From Candidatus Sulfotelmatobacter sp. (lineage in GTDB: Bacteria; Acidobacteriota; Terriglobia; Terriglobales; Acidobacteriaceae), in the NCBI GenBank assembly GCA_025928375.1, contig JAICJP010000002.1, positions 1-43,911 on the forward strand: a stretch of DNA of 43,911 nt, written 5' to 3'. The notes beneath the pieces are model-generated. The model ran no database searches. It was not told the DNA's origin and saw only the letters and a list, made by a program, of their open reading frames with translations. Made by a program: the position numbers and the translations under genes. Below, one piece after another: positions 34,826-43,560 of the stretch (its first letter is position 1; every line of letters begins with the position of its first letter).

Positions 34826-36682
34826 TCACTTCGCGGTGAGCCCCCTTCCCTCCACCACGGTCAAGATACGATCGACAGGAGGCTTGTTTAGAACTTCTAT
34901 TTTTCCGCTCGGCCAGTGAATCTCGAGTTTGTCGATGTCCGACACGGCGCCGAGTCCGAAATGGACTCGCACGTCAGAGCTCGAACTAAAACTTCCTCCA
35001 CTGAAAACGTCAGCACGTTGCCTTACCCGGCCTGCGGCAACAAATACCTTCGCTCCAATCGCGTCACGAGGGCTTCCCGCGCCTCCCACCAGCTTCAGCG
35101 AGATCCAGTGATTGTCGTTCTTGGCCACATTTCTGAGGAGCGTGGGATGCGCGTCCATATTGTTGACGACAACATCGGTATGACCATCGTTGAAGAGGTC
35201 GCCAAATGCTGCTCCCCGGGCGGGAATCACAGCCGCGAGCCCGCTCCCGGTAGCCGGCGGGACTTCCGCAAATCTTGTTCCGTCCAAGTTCCGAAACAGT
35301 AGCGGACGCTGTGCCCAAGTGGTACCCCAATCGCGCTGGTCCACCCATCGGTATATGTGACCGTTCGCGACGAATAGGTCCAGCAAGCCGTCGTTGTCAA
35401 AGTCGAGGAATCCTGTACCCCAGCCCAGGAACGGAATCGTGATATTGGATACGCTCGCCTGAAAACCGACCTCGGAAAAGCTCACGTTGCCGTCATTTCT
35501 GTACAGAGTATTGAAGTCATCCGAAAAGGCGGTCACGTAGAAGTCGAGCCTGCCATCGCGGTTATAATCTCCCGCCGCAATACCCATGGATGCTTGTGCC
35601 AGACCATTGTCGGTGAGCGCAAAGCCAGAAACATAGCTCACATCTTCGAACTTGCCATTGTGTAGGTTGCGGTAGAGATACCGTGGAACCGAATCATTGG
35701 CGACTGCGAGATCTAACCAACCATCATCATCGACGTCGACAAAAATCGAGGCAAGGCCATAATATCCCTGGGAGTCGGCGACGCCCGCCGCCTCGCTCAC
35801 ATCGGTGAAGGTGCCATTGCCGTTGTTGTGAAATAGATGGTCGAGTTCACCGGTCAATCCCAAGGGGCCACACATGGACCCCACTCCACGGAACTGACAA
35901 GAAGAAGCCGGAATGCCGCCTCGGCCCGGCGTTGGAGGATGGTTCGGGTCAAACTTCAGGTACCCGGGGACGAACAGATCCAGGAAGCCATCATGGTCAT
36001 AGTCTCCCCATGTGGGGCCCGTGGACCAGCCCCCGAGAGCGACGCCTGCCTTCACTGCGAGATCGCTAAAACTACCGTCGTGGTTATTGTGATACAGGCG
36101 GTTTTTCCCAAAGTTGGCGACGTAAAGGTCAGCCCAGCCATCATTGTCGTAGTCGCCAACCGCGACTCCGAATCCCCAGCGTTCGTTGGCCACTCCGCCT
36201 TTCTCTGTGACGTCCCTAAACGTCCCATCGTGATTGTTATGAAACAGCATTGCGCGAGGCGGGGGCTCTTTTCCATTCTGTGCAGGCACAGTGGAGCCAT
36301 TGAGCAGGTAAATGTCGAGCCACCCATCATTGTCATAATCAAGAAGTGCCACGCCGGAGCCTACACTCTCCAGAATCATCGCTTTTTCGCGACTGCCAGA
36401 GCGGTGCAGGAAATTGTCCAAACCAGAGGATGAAGTCACGTCTTCGAATACCACCGGAGCGCCATCCACAAAGCCACCAGCGGTAATCGGTCGCATTTTG
36501 GCATCTTTGACCGCGGCACGCGGTGGTCCAGTCGATACTCCCATGGCCTGAGCCTGCGGTGGCTCATGAAAATCCGCCGCGTTCTGCGCGGAAACCTTGA
36601 TCACGCTTGCGGCAAGAAGGACTGCCAGCAGTGGCAGCAATGGGACCGTTCGATCCGAAAGACAGCAGGGGAGATGCGTCAT
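34826..36682 (-). CDS. Exported CRTAC1-type protein with FG-GAP repeats and ASPIC/UnbV domain
   Basis: The 618-residue product has a signal peptide (LPLLAVLLAASVIKVSAQ). Seven FG-GAP/VCBS blades follow, most with calcium-binding D-x-D-x-D-G motifs (DYDNDGWLDIYLLNGS, DYDNDGWADLYVANFG, DVDDDGWLDLAVANDS, DFDNDGLLDLFVANGH). A C-terminal ASPIC/UnbV domain follows (RDAIGAKVFVAAG, then DIDKLEIHWPSGKIEVL). The fold is an integrin-like propeller; members bind proteins or glycans in the envelope. It lies downstream of a TPR gene on the same strand, a pairing often seen in Acidobacteriota. Function is unassigned, with a role in glycan binding or uptake inferred. Confidence 0.88.
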   Translation of the reverse strand: MTHLPCCLSDRTVPLLPLLAVLLAASVIKVSAQNAADFHEPPQAQAMGVSTGPPRAAVKDAKMRPITAGGFVDGAPVVFEDVTSSSGLDNFLHRSGSREKAMILESVGSGVALLDYDNDGWLDIYLLNGSTVPAQNGKEPPPRAMLFHNNHDGTFRDVTEKGGVANERWGFGVAVGDYDNDGWADLYVANFGKNRLYHNNHDGSFSDLAVKAGVALGGWSTGPTWGDYDHDGFLDLFVPGYLKFDPNHPPTPGRGGIPASSCQFRGVGSMCGPLGLTGELDHLFHNNGNGTFTDVSEAAGVADSQGYYGLASIFVDVDDDGWLDLAVANDSVPRYLYRNLHNGKFEDVSYVSGFALTDNGLAQASMGIAAGDYNRDGRLDFYVTAFSDDFNTLYRNDGNVSFSEVGFQASVSNITIPFLGWGTGFLDFDNDGLLDLFVANGHIYRWVDQRDWGTTWAQRPLLFRNLDGTRFAEVPPATGSGLAAVIPARGAAFGDLFNDGHTDVVVNNMDAHPTLLRNVAKNDNHWISLKLVGGAGSPRDAIGAKVFVAAGRVRQRADVFSGGSFSSSSDVRVHFGLGAVSDIDKLEIHWPSGKIEVLNKPPVDRILTVVEGRGLTAK

Positions 36683-36845
36683 GGTTTGCGCGGCGTTTCC
36701 TTATCCAGGTCGTTCGACACTCCACTGTGCTGGCCTGGTACAGCCGAACGATTGAGTTGGTCCAGCTTCTGCAATGAGAACCAACGCCCTGCAGAACAGG
36801 CTTGCCTCACGGCACTGGCTGATTGCTTCAAATATTGCATCTGAC

Positions 36846-38438
36846 TTAAGGAGCTTCGAAGGGCCTCACCTCAACCATACGCAAGAACTCCTGGCTCTTT
36901 GTATCTCTGAGCTTTTGCAGGTCCTCGTATCGCTTTGATTGCGTGTCGTAGCGCGGATCGCGGGTACGAGCATACAGCGACAGCAGATAGAAATTTGCTT
37001 CCATGTGATCTGGATTCAACTTCAGAGCACGCTGCAACTGGTTCTCGGCTTCAGCATAGTTTCTGCGAACAAAGTAGTACTTGCCCAACTCAGCCAGCGC
37101 GTCTGGGTACTCCGGCTTTGCCCGTAACGCAGACTGCAACTCGGGAAGCGCGTCGTCTAAGCGGCCTTCCTGCAATGCCAGGGAGCCGAGGTAATAATGT
37201 GCCGAAGTTGCCGCCTCGGGCCGTTGTGCTGCTCGATCGAGCCAGGTTCTCGCCTGTTCATAGTCTCTGGCGCGAAAGAAAGCTATGCCCACCGCCAATC
37301 TACCCCGCGCGTCCTCCGGATTCCGCTTCAGATACTCTTGGAAGTACGGTACGGCGTCCTTCGGGTCATGGCTGAAAAGAGAGGTTGCCCCCGCTGCGTA
37401 GTTGTAACTGCTGTTTTGAGGATCGAGTTTAACTGCCTTCTCAAAACTTTTCTGCGCTTCGGCGAGCAGTTCCAGATCGAGACACACTACACCAAAAGAA
37501 TAATGGACACTGGCGTTATCCGGTTCGAGATCGCGGGCATGAGCCAAGTATCCGAGCGCCCCCTTATAGTCCTTCTGCTTGTACGCCACTCGCGCCAAGT
37601 CAAATAAAGCGTGGACCGACATATGGTCAATCGCAACCTTTTCCAGGATCGACCGGGCATCGTCCAACCTCCCCGATTGTTCATAGGCCAATCCCAGGCT
37701 GCGCTGAAGGTCGACGGGCAGACGTTGTCGCTTCCCAAAACCTTCGAGAGCAGTGATGGTGATGTCATTATCCTTGCCGGGTCGGATGCCGAGCAACAAC
37801 TGCCGCACGTCGGCTTGTGAAAGATCCAACGCTTCCAGAAATCGCGAGAGTTCGCTGGAAGTGTTCTTGCGATCTCCTAACCCGGCATAATCGGCGCACG
37901 AAATCGAGAGGGCCTGCGCACTTCCTCTCGTGGTTCTTGGCAGACGAGACAAACGCAGCAATGAAGCTTGAAATTTTCTATCTTCAAGCAGGAGCAGGGC
38001 GCTCTGATAATTCGCTTCTGAATTCCGCGGCTCATAACTCAGCAGCCTGTCATAAATGTGCAAAGCCTTCGTTCTAGCTTGCGCGTAGGTTGCGGGATTT
38101 TCCTGGTACAGTCGGCCCAGGTTCAGATAAGCCGCCGTGAACTGGGGTCGCCGTCCGATGGCTTGCTTAAAGTTCGCCTCAGCTGCGGAGTAGTGGTGCT
38201 CTTGTGCTTCGATCACGCCTGCCAAATTATCAAGTCCAGCGTCACTGCCGAATTGTGCAGCTGACGCTCTCAACAGATCTCGAGCGGCGGACAATTTTCC
38301 GATTTCGATTAATCTCTGGATTTCCATTATGGCCCGCTCGGGCGCGTGATCGTCTGGCGGTTTTGCCAGTGCGGGAGAAACAGCCAAGCAGAAAAGAAGA
38401 ACTGCGGAGACTGCCCTGGTGCGGCAACTGCCTGGCAT
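36846..38438 (-). CDS. Periplasmic tetratricopeptide-repeat protein
   Basis: The 530-residue product has a signal peptide (SAVLLFCLAVSPALAKPP) and then TPR units along most of its length. Examples are HYSAAEANFKQAIGRRPQFT, DYKGALGYLAHARDLEPDNA, LAEAQKSFEKAVKLDPQNSS and NYAEAENQLQRALKLNPDHM. The chosen ATG lies five codons inside a longer TTG-initiated frame; neither has a strong ribosome site. TPRs are scaffolds for protein partners. The gene is upstream of the CRTAC1 gene on the same strand and divergent from a second TPR gene, so the three probably form one functional unit. Confidence 0.85.
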   Translation of the reverse strand: MPGSCRTRAVSAVLLFCLAVSPALAKPPDDHAPERAIMEIQRLIEIGKLSAARDLLRASAAQFGSDAGLDNLAGVIEAQEHHYSAAEANFKQAIGRRPQFTAAYLNLGRLYQENPATYAQARTKALHIYDRLLSYEPRNSEANYQSALLLLEDRKFQASLLRLSRLPRTTRGSAQALSISCADYAGLGDRKNTSSELSRFLEALDLSQADVRQLLLGIRPGKDNDITITALEGFGKRQRLPVDLQRSLGLAYEQSGRLDDARSILEKVAIDHMSVHALFDLARVAYKQKDYKGALGYLAHARDLEPDNASVHYSFGVVCLDLELLAEAQKSFEKAVKLDPQNSSYNYAAGATSLFSHDPKDAVPYFQEYLKRNPEDARGRLAVGIAFFRARDYEQARTWLDRAAQRPEAATSAHYYLGSLALQEGRLDDALPELQSALRAKPEYPDALAELGKYYFVRRNYAEAENQLQRALKLNPDHMEANFYLLSLYARTRDPRYDTQSKRYEDLQKLRDTKSQEFLRMVEVRPFEAP

Positions 38439-38585
38439 TAACGAGACCGTCAACAGATATTTGAAAAGCAGAATTCGGACACATTATAGCCGAGCCAGCT
38501 AAGGTGCAGCCCCACAATTTCTACTGTTTTATACTGTTGGCCGCATCGGGACGCGGGAGCCGGTGCTACTGGTCTGCAGAACCCG

Positions 38586-39590
38586 ATGGTATGGGTGCCT
38601 TCAATTCCGGTGTGGCGAATTATAACTGCAGCCCTTTGGCTGGTTGCCGCCAGCAGCTGTTGTGCCCAGGACAGCCCGGCTGAAATTCACCGCACCTACA
38701 ACCTGTCCGCGTTACAACTCTCGCCTGAACACCGCAGTCAAGTCGAAGCTGCGCTCCAGCAAAAGGATTACAAAACAGCCGAAAGGATTCTCGTCCAAGA
38801 GGCAGAGCTCGACCCTAGATCCCCACGCGCGGCGAGATTGCTGGAGTTCTCGGGGGGGCTGTTCTTTCTCGATGCTCAATACGGCAATTCAGTGATTGCC
38901 TGGAAGAAAGCCGAAGCAATTGCACCGCTCGATGAACAAACACGATTCACGCTTGCCATGGCGTATATAGAGGTAAACCGTCGCTCCTGGGCACGGTCAG
39001 AGTTGGACAAACTTTCGCTGGCTCATCCTGATAACGCCCTGTATTTGTATTGGCTGGCCCGTATCGACTATGACGACCAGAGATATTCGGAAGCCATTGC
39101 CAGACTGCAGAGGATCGTAGAGCTGGATCCCAATATGGTGCGTTCGCATGATTTGCTCGGGCTGTGCTACGACTACACGGGTCATTTCGATCAAGCGCTC
39201 GCAAGCTTCAGCCGTGCAGTTGAATTGAACCGAGTGCAGGCCAAACCGTCTCCCTGGCCACCTCTGGATATGGCGGTCACTCAGATGGAGCTAAATCAAT
39301 TGGCGAATGCGGAGAAGGGACTACGAGAGGCAATTTCTTACAATCCAAAATTGCCTCAGGCGCAATATCAACTCGGCCGTGTGCTAGACAAAGAAGGAAA
39401 AGTCGAGCAGGCGATCCAGGCGCTCAAGACCTCGGCAGCTTTGGACGCGGCCTACGCAGACCCACATTACCTGCTCGGACGGATGTATCAAAAGGTCGGC
39501 AAAAATGATCTGGCCAAAACTGAAATCTTACAATTCCAGCGGCTCAAACAAGCAGGAAACTCTGGCAGCCACCGGCTTCCCGCTCCTTAA
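38586..39590 (+). CDS. Exported tetratricopeptide-repeat protein
   Basis: The 334-residue product starts with an export signal (WRIITAALWLVAASSCCAQ). The cysteines at its end could form a lipobox, so it may be a lipoprotein. TPR units follow: DYKTAERILVQEAELDPRSP, RYSEAIARLQRIVELDPNMV, HFDQALASFSRAVELN, and KVEQAIQALKTSAALDAAYA. The gene is divergent from the larger TPR gene, 147 bases from that gene's start, and ends convergent with the second GH-D gene. It is smaller than the first TPR protein and shares its repeat style. Partners are unknown. Confidence 0.85.
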   Translation: MVWVPSIPVWRIITAALWLVAASSCCAQDSPAEIHRTYNLSALQLSPEHRSQVEAALQQKDYKTAERILVQEAELDPRSPRAARLLEFSGGLFFLDAQYGNSVIAWKKAEAIAPLDEQTRFTLAMAYIEVNRRSWARSELDKLSLAHPDNALYLYWLARIDYDDQRYSEAIARLQRIVELDPNMVRSHDLLGLCYDYTGHFDQALASFSRAVELNRVQAKPSPWPPLDMAVTQMELNQLANAEKGLREAISYNPKLPQAQYQLGRVLDKEGKVEQAIQALKTSAALDAAYADPHYLLGRMYQKVGKNDLAKTEILQFQRLKQAGNSGSHRLPAP

Positions 39591-39679
39591 GCCCGAATCT
39601 CTCGGCCTGCTCCGTAATCAGATGGTGACAGCGAGTATCGGGCAGTCCAGCCCGCACCTTGCTGGCTCTTAAGCACCGT

Positions 39680-41797
39680 TCACTTCGGCCGTACTTCCAA
39701 CAGGAGATGTTCATTGAACTCGATTGGCAAATGCGCAGAGTGTCCCGACACCGTGCCCAGGCTTTTTCCTGTGACATAGTCCACGACAGTGTAGTTGCGA
39801 TCCTCGAGGCCGCGTAGTTCGACTGGGCCCTTCCACTGCTTGGCAAAGAAGGCATAGTACATGACCTGGTTCTTGCGGATTGCATGCGTCTCCGGCGCAT
39901 CGAAGCCGATGTCATAGAGCTGCCCGAGGTATTGTCCTCTTGACAACATCTTTTCCCGATAGATGCGAAGCCACTTTTCGAATTGCTTCTCCCGCGATGG
40001 AGTCAGGTCAGATCGACTCCTCTTCGCGACCAGAGACGGAATAACAAACTGTGTTCCCACAACGCCTCCCACCCCCACAGTAGACGCGAAGTCATTGGCG
40101 CCATCGCTCAGTTCGACGTGATCCCCGAAGAACGGAACGTCATCGCCCATTAGGGCCTTCAACGTTTTTGCCTTCGAACGAACTTGAAAGGAACCTTTGG
40201 GGTCGGAAGCCACGGACATATTGAAGTGTGGCATGGTGAAAAAGGAAAACGCCGTGCCGCAGGGGCAGAACTCTACCAGCGTCCCTGGCTTTACAGACTG
40301 TGCGGTGTCGTAAATCGCCTTAAAGAAATCCGGCAAAGCTTCGACCGACTCCTCCGGCTGTGCGTGATGGTGAGCCGGGTTGTAGCAGGCTGGAACTCCA
40401 TTCATGTCCTGGCCATCGAGCTTCAGCCCGTCAAATCCCCAATCCACCAGAATTTTTCGCACCAATGCTTTGTGGTACTCCACAACGCGGCGGTCCGCTG
40501 GGCACAAATAATAGGAATTCCACCAGGAAACCTTTCTCGTGGAGCCATCACGGTTCAGTAACTCATAATCGGAATGATCCCGCAGCAATTCCGAGTTCGG
40601 CACAGCGCTGAGCGGAGACCACCAGAGCTGGGCCTTGAATCCTTCCTGGTGAATGCGGTCTACCAGGGCCTTGATGTCGGCATCTCCGTTCGGAAATTTC
40701 TTGGGATCAAGTTGCCAATCGCCCACATTGTTCTGCCAACCGTCATCGAGCGTGACCCACGTAAATCCCAGTCGCCTCGCCGTCGGAAGTGAGCCATACA
40801 CCTGTTGAGGTTGAACCGTTCGTCCATATCCCCACGCGCACCAGATGGCGCCAAAAGCGTCGCTGGGCGCGGTTGCCATCTGGAAACCTTGTTTCATCAT
40901 AAAGCGACGGTAATCCAAGAGCGCGCGGAAGTAGTCTCCTTGATGGATGGCGACGAAAGTACGAAACGTATGAAAGCTTTCGCCGGGATTTAATGAGGCA
41001 TCTTTGGTAAACCGTATGCCAACTCTGGCATGGGCGGGGTCGGGCATGGATACCGGGAGGGAAACCAGCTTCGGCCGCGGCTCGACATGTCCCACGGCAA
41101 TTCCAACGTCGCGGCGCCAGACGTCAATAACCGGCGTACCGCCACCATAATCGTCGGCATTCATGCCTTGATAGTTATCCTGCCGAAACTTCGTGTGCAG
41201 CGGCAGAACCCAGTTGGGCCGTTTCTCGTAGGAGCCACTCTGGTAAGACCAAAAAACTGGCCCGCGCACACCGCGTTGCGCGTTCACCGTGTACGCGTTG
41301 TTAGTCCAACTTTTGATGGCTAGCTTGGATGTTCCGGTATTGGTGTACTGGACATCGAAAAAGGCCATGGCAGGAAAATCGTCATACACGGTGACGGAAA
41401 CTGTCTTCGTGAGCGTTCCCATTTTTCCTTGCACGGTAAGCCGCTCGCCCTCGCCGAAAGAGTCTTTTGTACGCTCGTGTCTTTGCGAGGTCTGGAGGAA
41501 CTCGGTCCAGAGCTTGTCTGCAGTCGTCACCGTCTCTGAGGCAGTAAATGGTCCCATGACCGTCTCCATCTTGTCGAAACGGGCAACCACCCGGCTACGC
41601 AGGTGGTTATCAAATTCAATTCGCAGGTTGCCGCCTTGAATCTTAGCCGTGCCGGCGGGACCGCTCGCAACGGCACAGGGCGAACAAACCGCAAGCCCAA
41701 GGATGAGAGCAATCCAAAGCCCGGTCGTGGAAGTGGATTTCAGCCCTCGAAGCAGGTTGTTTTGTGATTGCAAAATCGCGCTTTTCATTGAAGACAT
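39680..41797 (-). CDS. Exported alpha-galactosidase-like glycoside hydrolase (clan GH-D)
   Basis: The start at 41797 is set by GAGGAA just upstream; the frame extends to 42010 but those residues look non-coding. The 705-residue product has a signal peptide (TTGLWIALILGLAVCSPCAVA) and a beta-sandwich domain. A TIM barrel follows, with FTWVTLDDGWQNNVGDWQLD, EGFKAQLWWSPLS, the nucleophile segment GFDGLKLDGQDMNGVPACYN and the acid/base candidate SVASDPKGSFQVRSKAKTLK. It belongs to the melibiase-type GH-D clan but differs clearly from the other GH-D enzyme at 28303-30666, so the two probably attack different linkages. It may remove alpha-galactose. Confidence 0.85.
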   Translation of the reverse strand: MSSMKSAILQSQNNLLRGLKSTSTTGLWIALILGLAVCSPCAVASGPAGTAKIQGGNLRIEFDNHLRSRVVARFDKMETVMGPFTASETVTTADKLWTEFLQTSQRHERTKDSFGEGERLTVQGKMGTLTKTVSVTVYDDFPAMAFFDVQYTNTGTSKLAIKSWTNNAYTVNAQRGVRGPVFWSYQSGSYEKRPNWVLPLHTKFRQDNYQGMNADDYGGGTPVIDVWRRDVGIAVGHVEPRPKLVSLPVSMPDPAHARVGIRFTKDASLNPGESFHTFRTFVAIHQGDYFRALLDYRRFMMKQGFQMATAPSDAFGAIWCAWGYGRTVQPQQVYGSLPTARRLGFTWVTLDDGWQNNVGDWQLDPKKFPNGDADIKALVDRIHQEGFKAQLWWSPLSAVPNSELLRDHSDYELLNRDGSTRKVSWWNSYYLCPADRRVVEYHKALVRKILVDWGFDGLKLDGQDMNGVPACYNPAHHHAQPEESVEALPDFFKAIYDTAQSVKPGTLVEFCPCGTAFSFFTMPHFNMSVASDPKGSFQVRSKAKTLKALMGDDVPFFGDHVELSDGANDFASTVGVGGVVGTQFVIPSLVAKRSRSDLTPSREKQFEKWLRIYREKMLSRGQYLGQLYDIGFDAPETHAIRKNQVMYYAFFAKQWKGPVELRGLEDRNYTVVDYVTGKSLGTVSGHSAHLPIEFNEHLLLEVRPK

Positions 41798-42089
41798 AGA
41801 ATTCCTCAAGCACAAAAGGGACGGCGCCAGGAAATCGATTGAAATAAAACGTAAATACTCGTAGTACAAGCAAAAACTCGCAAAGTCAACTTCATTTTGG
41901 GGTGGGATGCGGAGGCAAAATACGCAAAGCACATTGCTTTTATTGCGTTTGCAAGATGATCTGCCGAAACGTTCGCCGGAAACAGTAATGTTCCGATAGT
42001 GCTGAAACATGTGAATCGCATACCGAAGTACGCGCCCAAGTGGATTTGGCCAGCTGTAATCGGAAACTGCGAGAGAGGAGATGCCTTCA

Positions 42090-42212
42090 ATGCAGCGTAG
42101 AGATTTTCTAAAAAGTACTGTCGCTGTTGCGGTAGGCGATGGGTTTCACATGCTCCCGGCAACTAAAGGAGTCAAAGGAAAGGAGTCTGCGATTAATAGG
42201 CAGAAGCGTTAG
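42090..42212 (+). pseudogene. Orphan twin-arginine leader, truncated gene
   Basis: GAGAGGAG precedes an ATG whose product begins MQRRDFLKSTVAVAVGDGFH and stops after 40 residues. The RRDFLKSTVAVAVG segment is a standard Tat leader like those on sugar enzymes elsewhere in the window. Nothing resembling a mature domain follows in the next 100 bases in any frame I read. It is probably the start of a deleted enzyme gene. It is divergent from the GH-D gene. Confidence 0.6.
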
Positions 42213-42328
42213 CTTAACCAGAGCGAAAAGCGGATCGGGACGACCATCAGGACGCGGAGACCGCCAGAAATATCGGCATCACGTTGACAATCCTAAATCC
42301 AAGCACTGCCCTGAACGAGCCGACAAAG

Positions 42329-42526
42329 CTACGCCCCGGCTGACGTGTTTAGAACCAGCTCTTGGCGATCCTTCAGCTTCAAGAAATGAAGGACCCAGGC
42401 GATGCAGTTCTGTACGTTCACTTCGGTGAGACCTAGCTTCTTTGCTATATCGCGATCATCCAAGCCTTCGCCCAACGAGTGATAGATTGGGCCAAGGATA
42501 CCGGTTTGCTCCCAAAAGGAGCGCAT
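42329..42526 (-). CDS. Small LuxR-type helix-turn-helix protein
   Basis: The start at 42526 has AGGAGGAGA at good spacing; the longer frame to 42994 runs antisense through groES and is ignored. The 65-residue product is almost wholly a GerE/LuxR DNA-binding domain: SLGEGLDDRDIAKKLGLTEV followed by NVQNCIAWVLHFLKLKDRQE. The usual V-x-x-H-V position of the recognition helix reads VNVQNCIAWVLHFL, which is diverged. No receiver or sensor domain is present. It may be a free-standing regulator that responds to expression level or binds a partner. The target is unknown. Confidence 0.75.
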   Translation of the reverse strand: MRSFWEQTGILGPIYHSLGEGLDDRDIAKKLGLTEVNVQNCIAWVLHFLKLKDRQELVLNTSAGA

Positions 42527-42673
42527 ATCGTCTCCTCCTGAAGTCGAGTACACCACTAACAGGAGAGAGGACGTGCTCGTCTCAAGCATCATGATGGCCC
42601 ACATAGAGAGGAATAGCTGGTCTAAACTGCTCACCTCTATTTCGGGGTCACAAGCAGATTGGCTCACTTGGCA

Positions 42674-42970
42674 ATGGCCACAAAGTTTACCCCACTGCAC
42701 GACCGCATTTTGGTGCGGCGAGTAGAAGAAGTCGGCACAACTCGGGGTGGAATCATCATCCCGGACTCTGCTAAAGACAAACCACAGGAGGGCGAAGTCA
42801 TCTCGGTTGGCAAGGGCAAGACCAACGACGAAGGCAAAGTGTTCTCTCCGACTCCAGCGCCTACGACCGCAACAGCTCTGATCAAGTTCTTCGCTTTCGG
42901 AACTACTCCGATCGAAAGGCTTCTCCTGAGTCCGATGCCATCGCGATCGTGCGCGACTCTCGCTCAATCC
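42674..42970 (+). pseudogene. groES (Cpn10) with broken C-terminal half
   Basis: The first 57 codons are excellent Gro[22 protein letters not shown], the mobile loop, [20 protein letters not shown] and [13 protein letters not shown]. After codon 57 (about 42845) the frame carries [14 protein letters not shown], unlike the expected PLDVKAGDRILFGKYSG. A shifted frame gives [13 protein letters not shown] and later IAIVRD, weakly like the lost C-terminus. The second half of the roof-hairpin and barrel is therefore missing or scrambled. No groEL follows. The reading frame's tail overlaps the convergent CMD gene. The functional groES is likely elsewhere in the genome. Confidence 0.75.
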
Positions 42971-43464
42971 GCAGCGACCTGCTTTCTCCTCCATTCTCTT
43001 GCTTCGTCCGATTTAGCCCATTCCCCCGCCACTTGCTTTGTGGGCACATTGAGCCGATTCCAGACATTCGTCGTAGCAATCCAGAGAAGTAGCGAGGCGA
43101 GCGCGGTCTCGTCATAGTGCTGTCTCGCTTCCTTCCAAACTTCTTCTGGAACCGGATCGGAACGATCACTCAGCCGGGTCACGGCTTCGGTCAATGAGAG
43201 CGCCGCACGTTCGGCATCGGTGAAATAGGGCACATCCTGCCATGCGGCGACTGCGAACAGACGTTCCATGGTTTCGTCCGCGGCCTTAAAGCGGAAGTTC
43301 ATATCAACGCATACGCTACAGCCATTGATCTGGCTCGCACGCAAATGAACAAGGTCGAGTGTCTTCTTAGGTACGCCGCCCTGCTCGGTAGCCTTCGCCA
43401 AAGCTTGTAGTGCTTCCATCACGCCAGGAATGATCATTGCTGGATTTTTCATTCGTGCTTGCAT
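42964..43464 (-). CDS. AhpD-like / carboxymuconolactone decarboxylase family protein
   Basis: The 166-residue product contains the AhpD-core signature [19 protein letters not shown] around residues 40-60, with the redox CxxC pair (CSVC) and the nearby histidine in this family's helix bundle. Members reduce peroxides or act as thiol-disulfide partners; some are decarboxylases. An ATG at 43464 and a GTG three codons earlier both lie after AAGGAG; the ATG spacing is longer but more usual than the GTG's. It lies downstream of a DoxX-family gene on the same strand, a pairing that fits thiol or oxidative-stress defence. Confidence 0.9.
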   Translation of the reverse strand: MQARMKNPAMIIPGVMEALQALAKATEQGGVPKKTLDLVHLRASQINGCSVCVDMNFRFKAADETMERLFAVAAWQDVPYFTDAERAALSLTEAVTRLSDRSDPVPEEVWKEARQHYDETALASLLLWIATTNVWNRLNVPTKQVAGEWAKSDEAREWRRKQVAAD

Positions 43465-43560
43465 GAGTATCACTCTCTCCTTCTTGAGAATTGCTAGTTT
43501 GCTTTCCCTACCATGACGAATCTCAAGCCGAAGATGTGACCGGCGGCGGCGCCAGTCTAT

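Noticed and set aside
41798-42010. 71-codon N-terminal extension of the second GH-D enzyme
   Set aside because: No signal peptide or homology; the ATG at 41797 has a ribosome site and a signal peptide.
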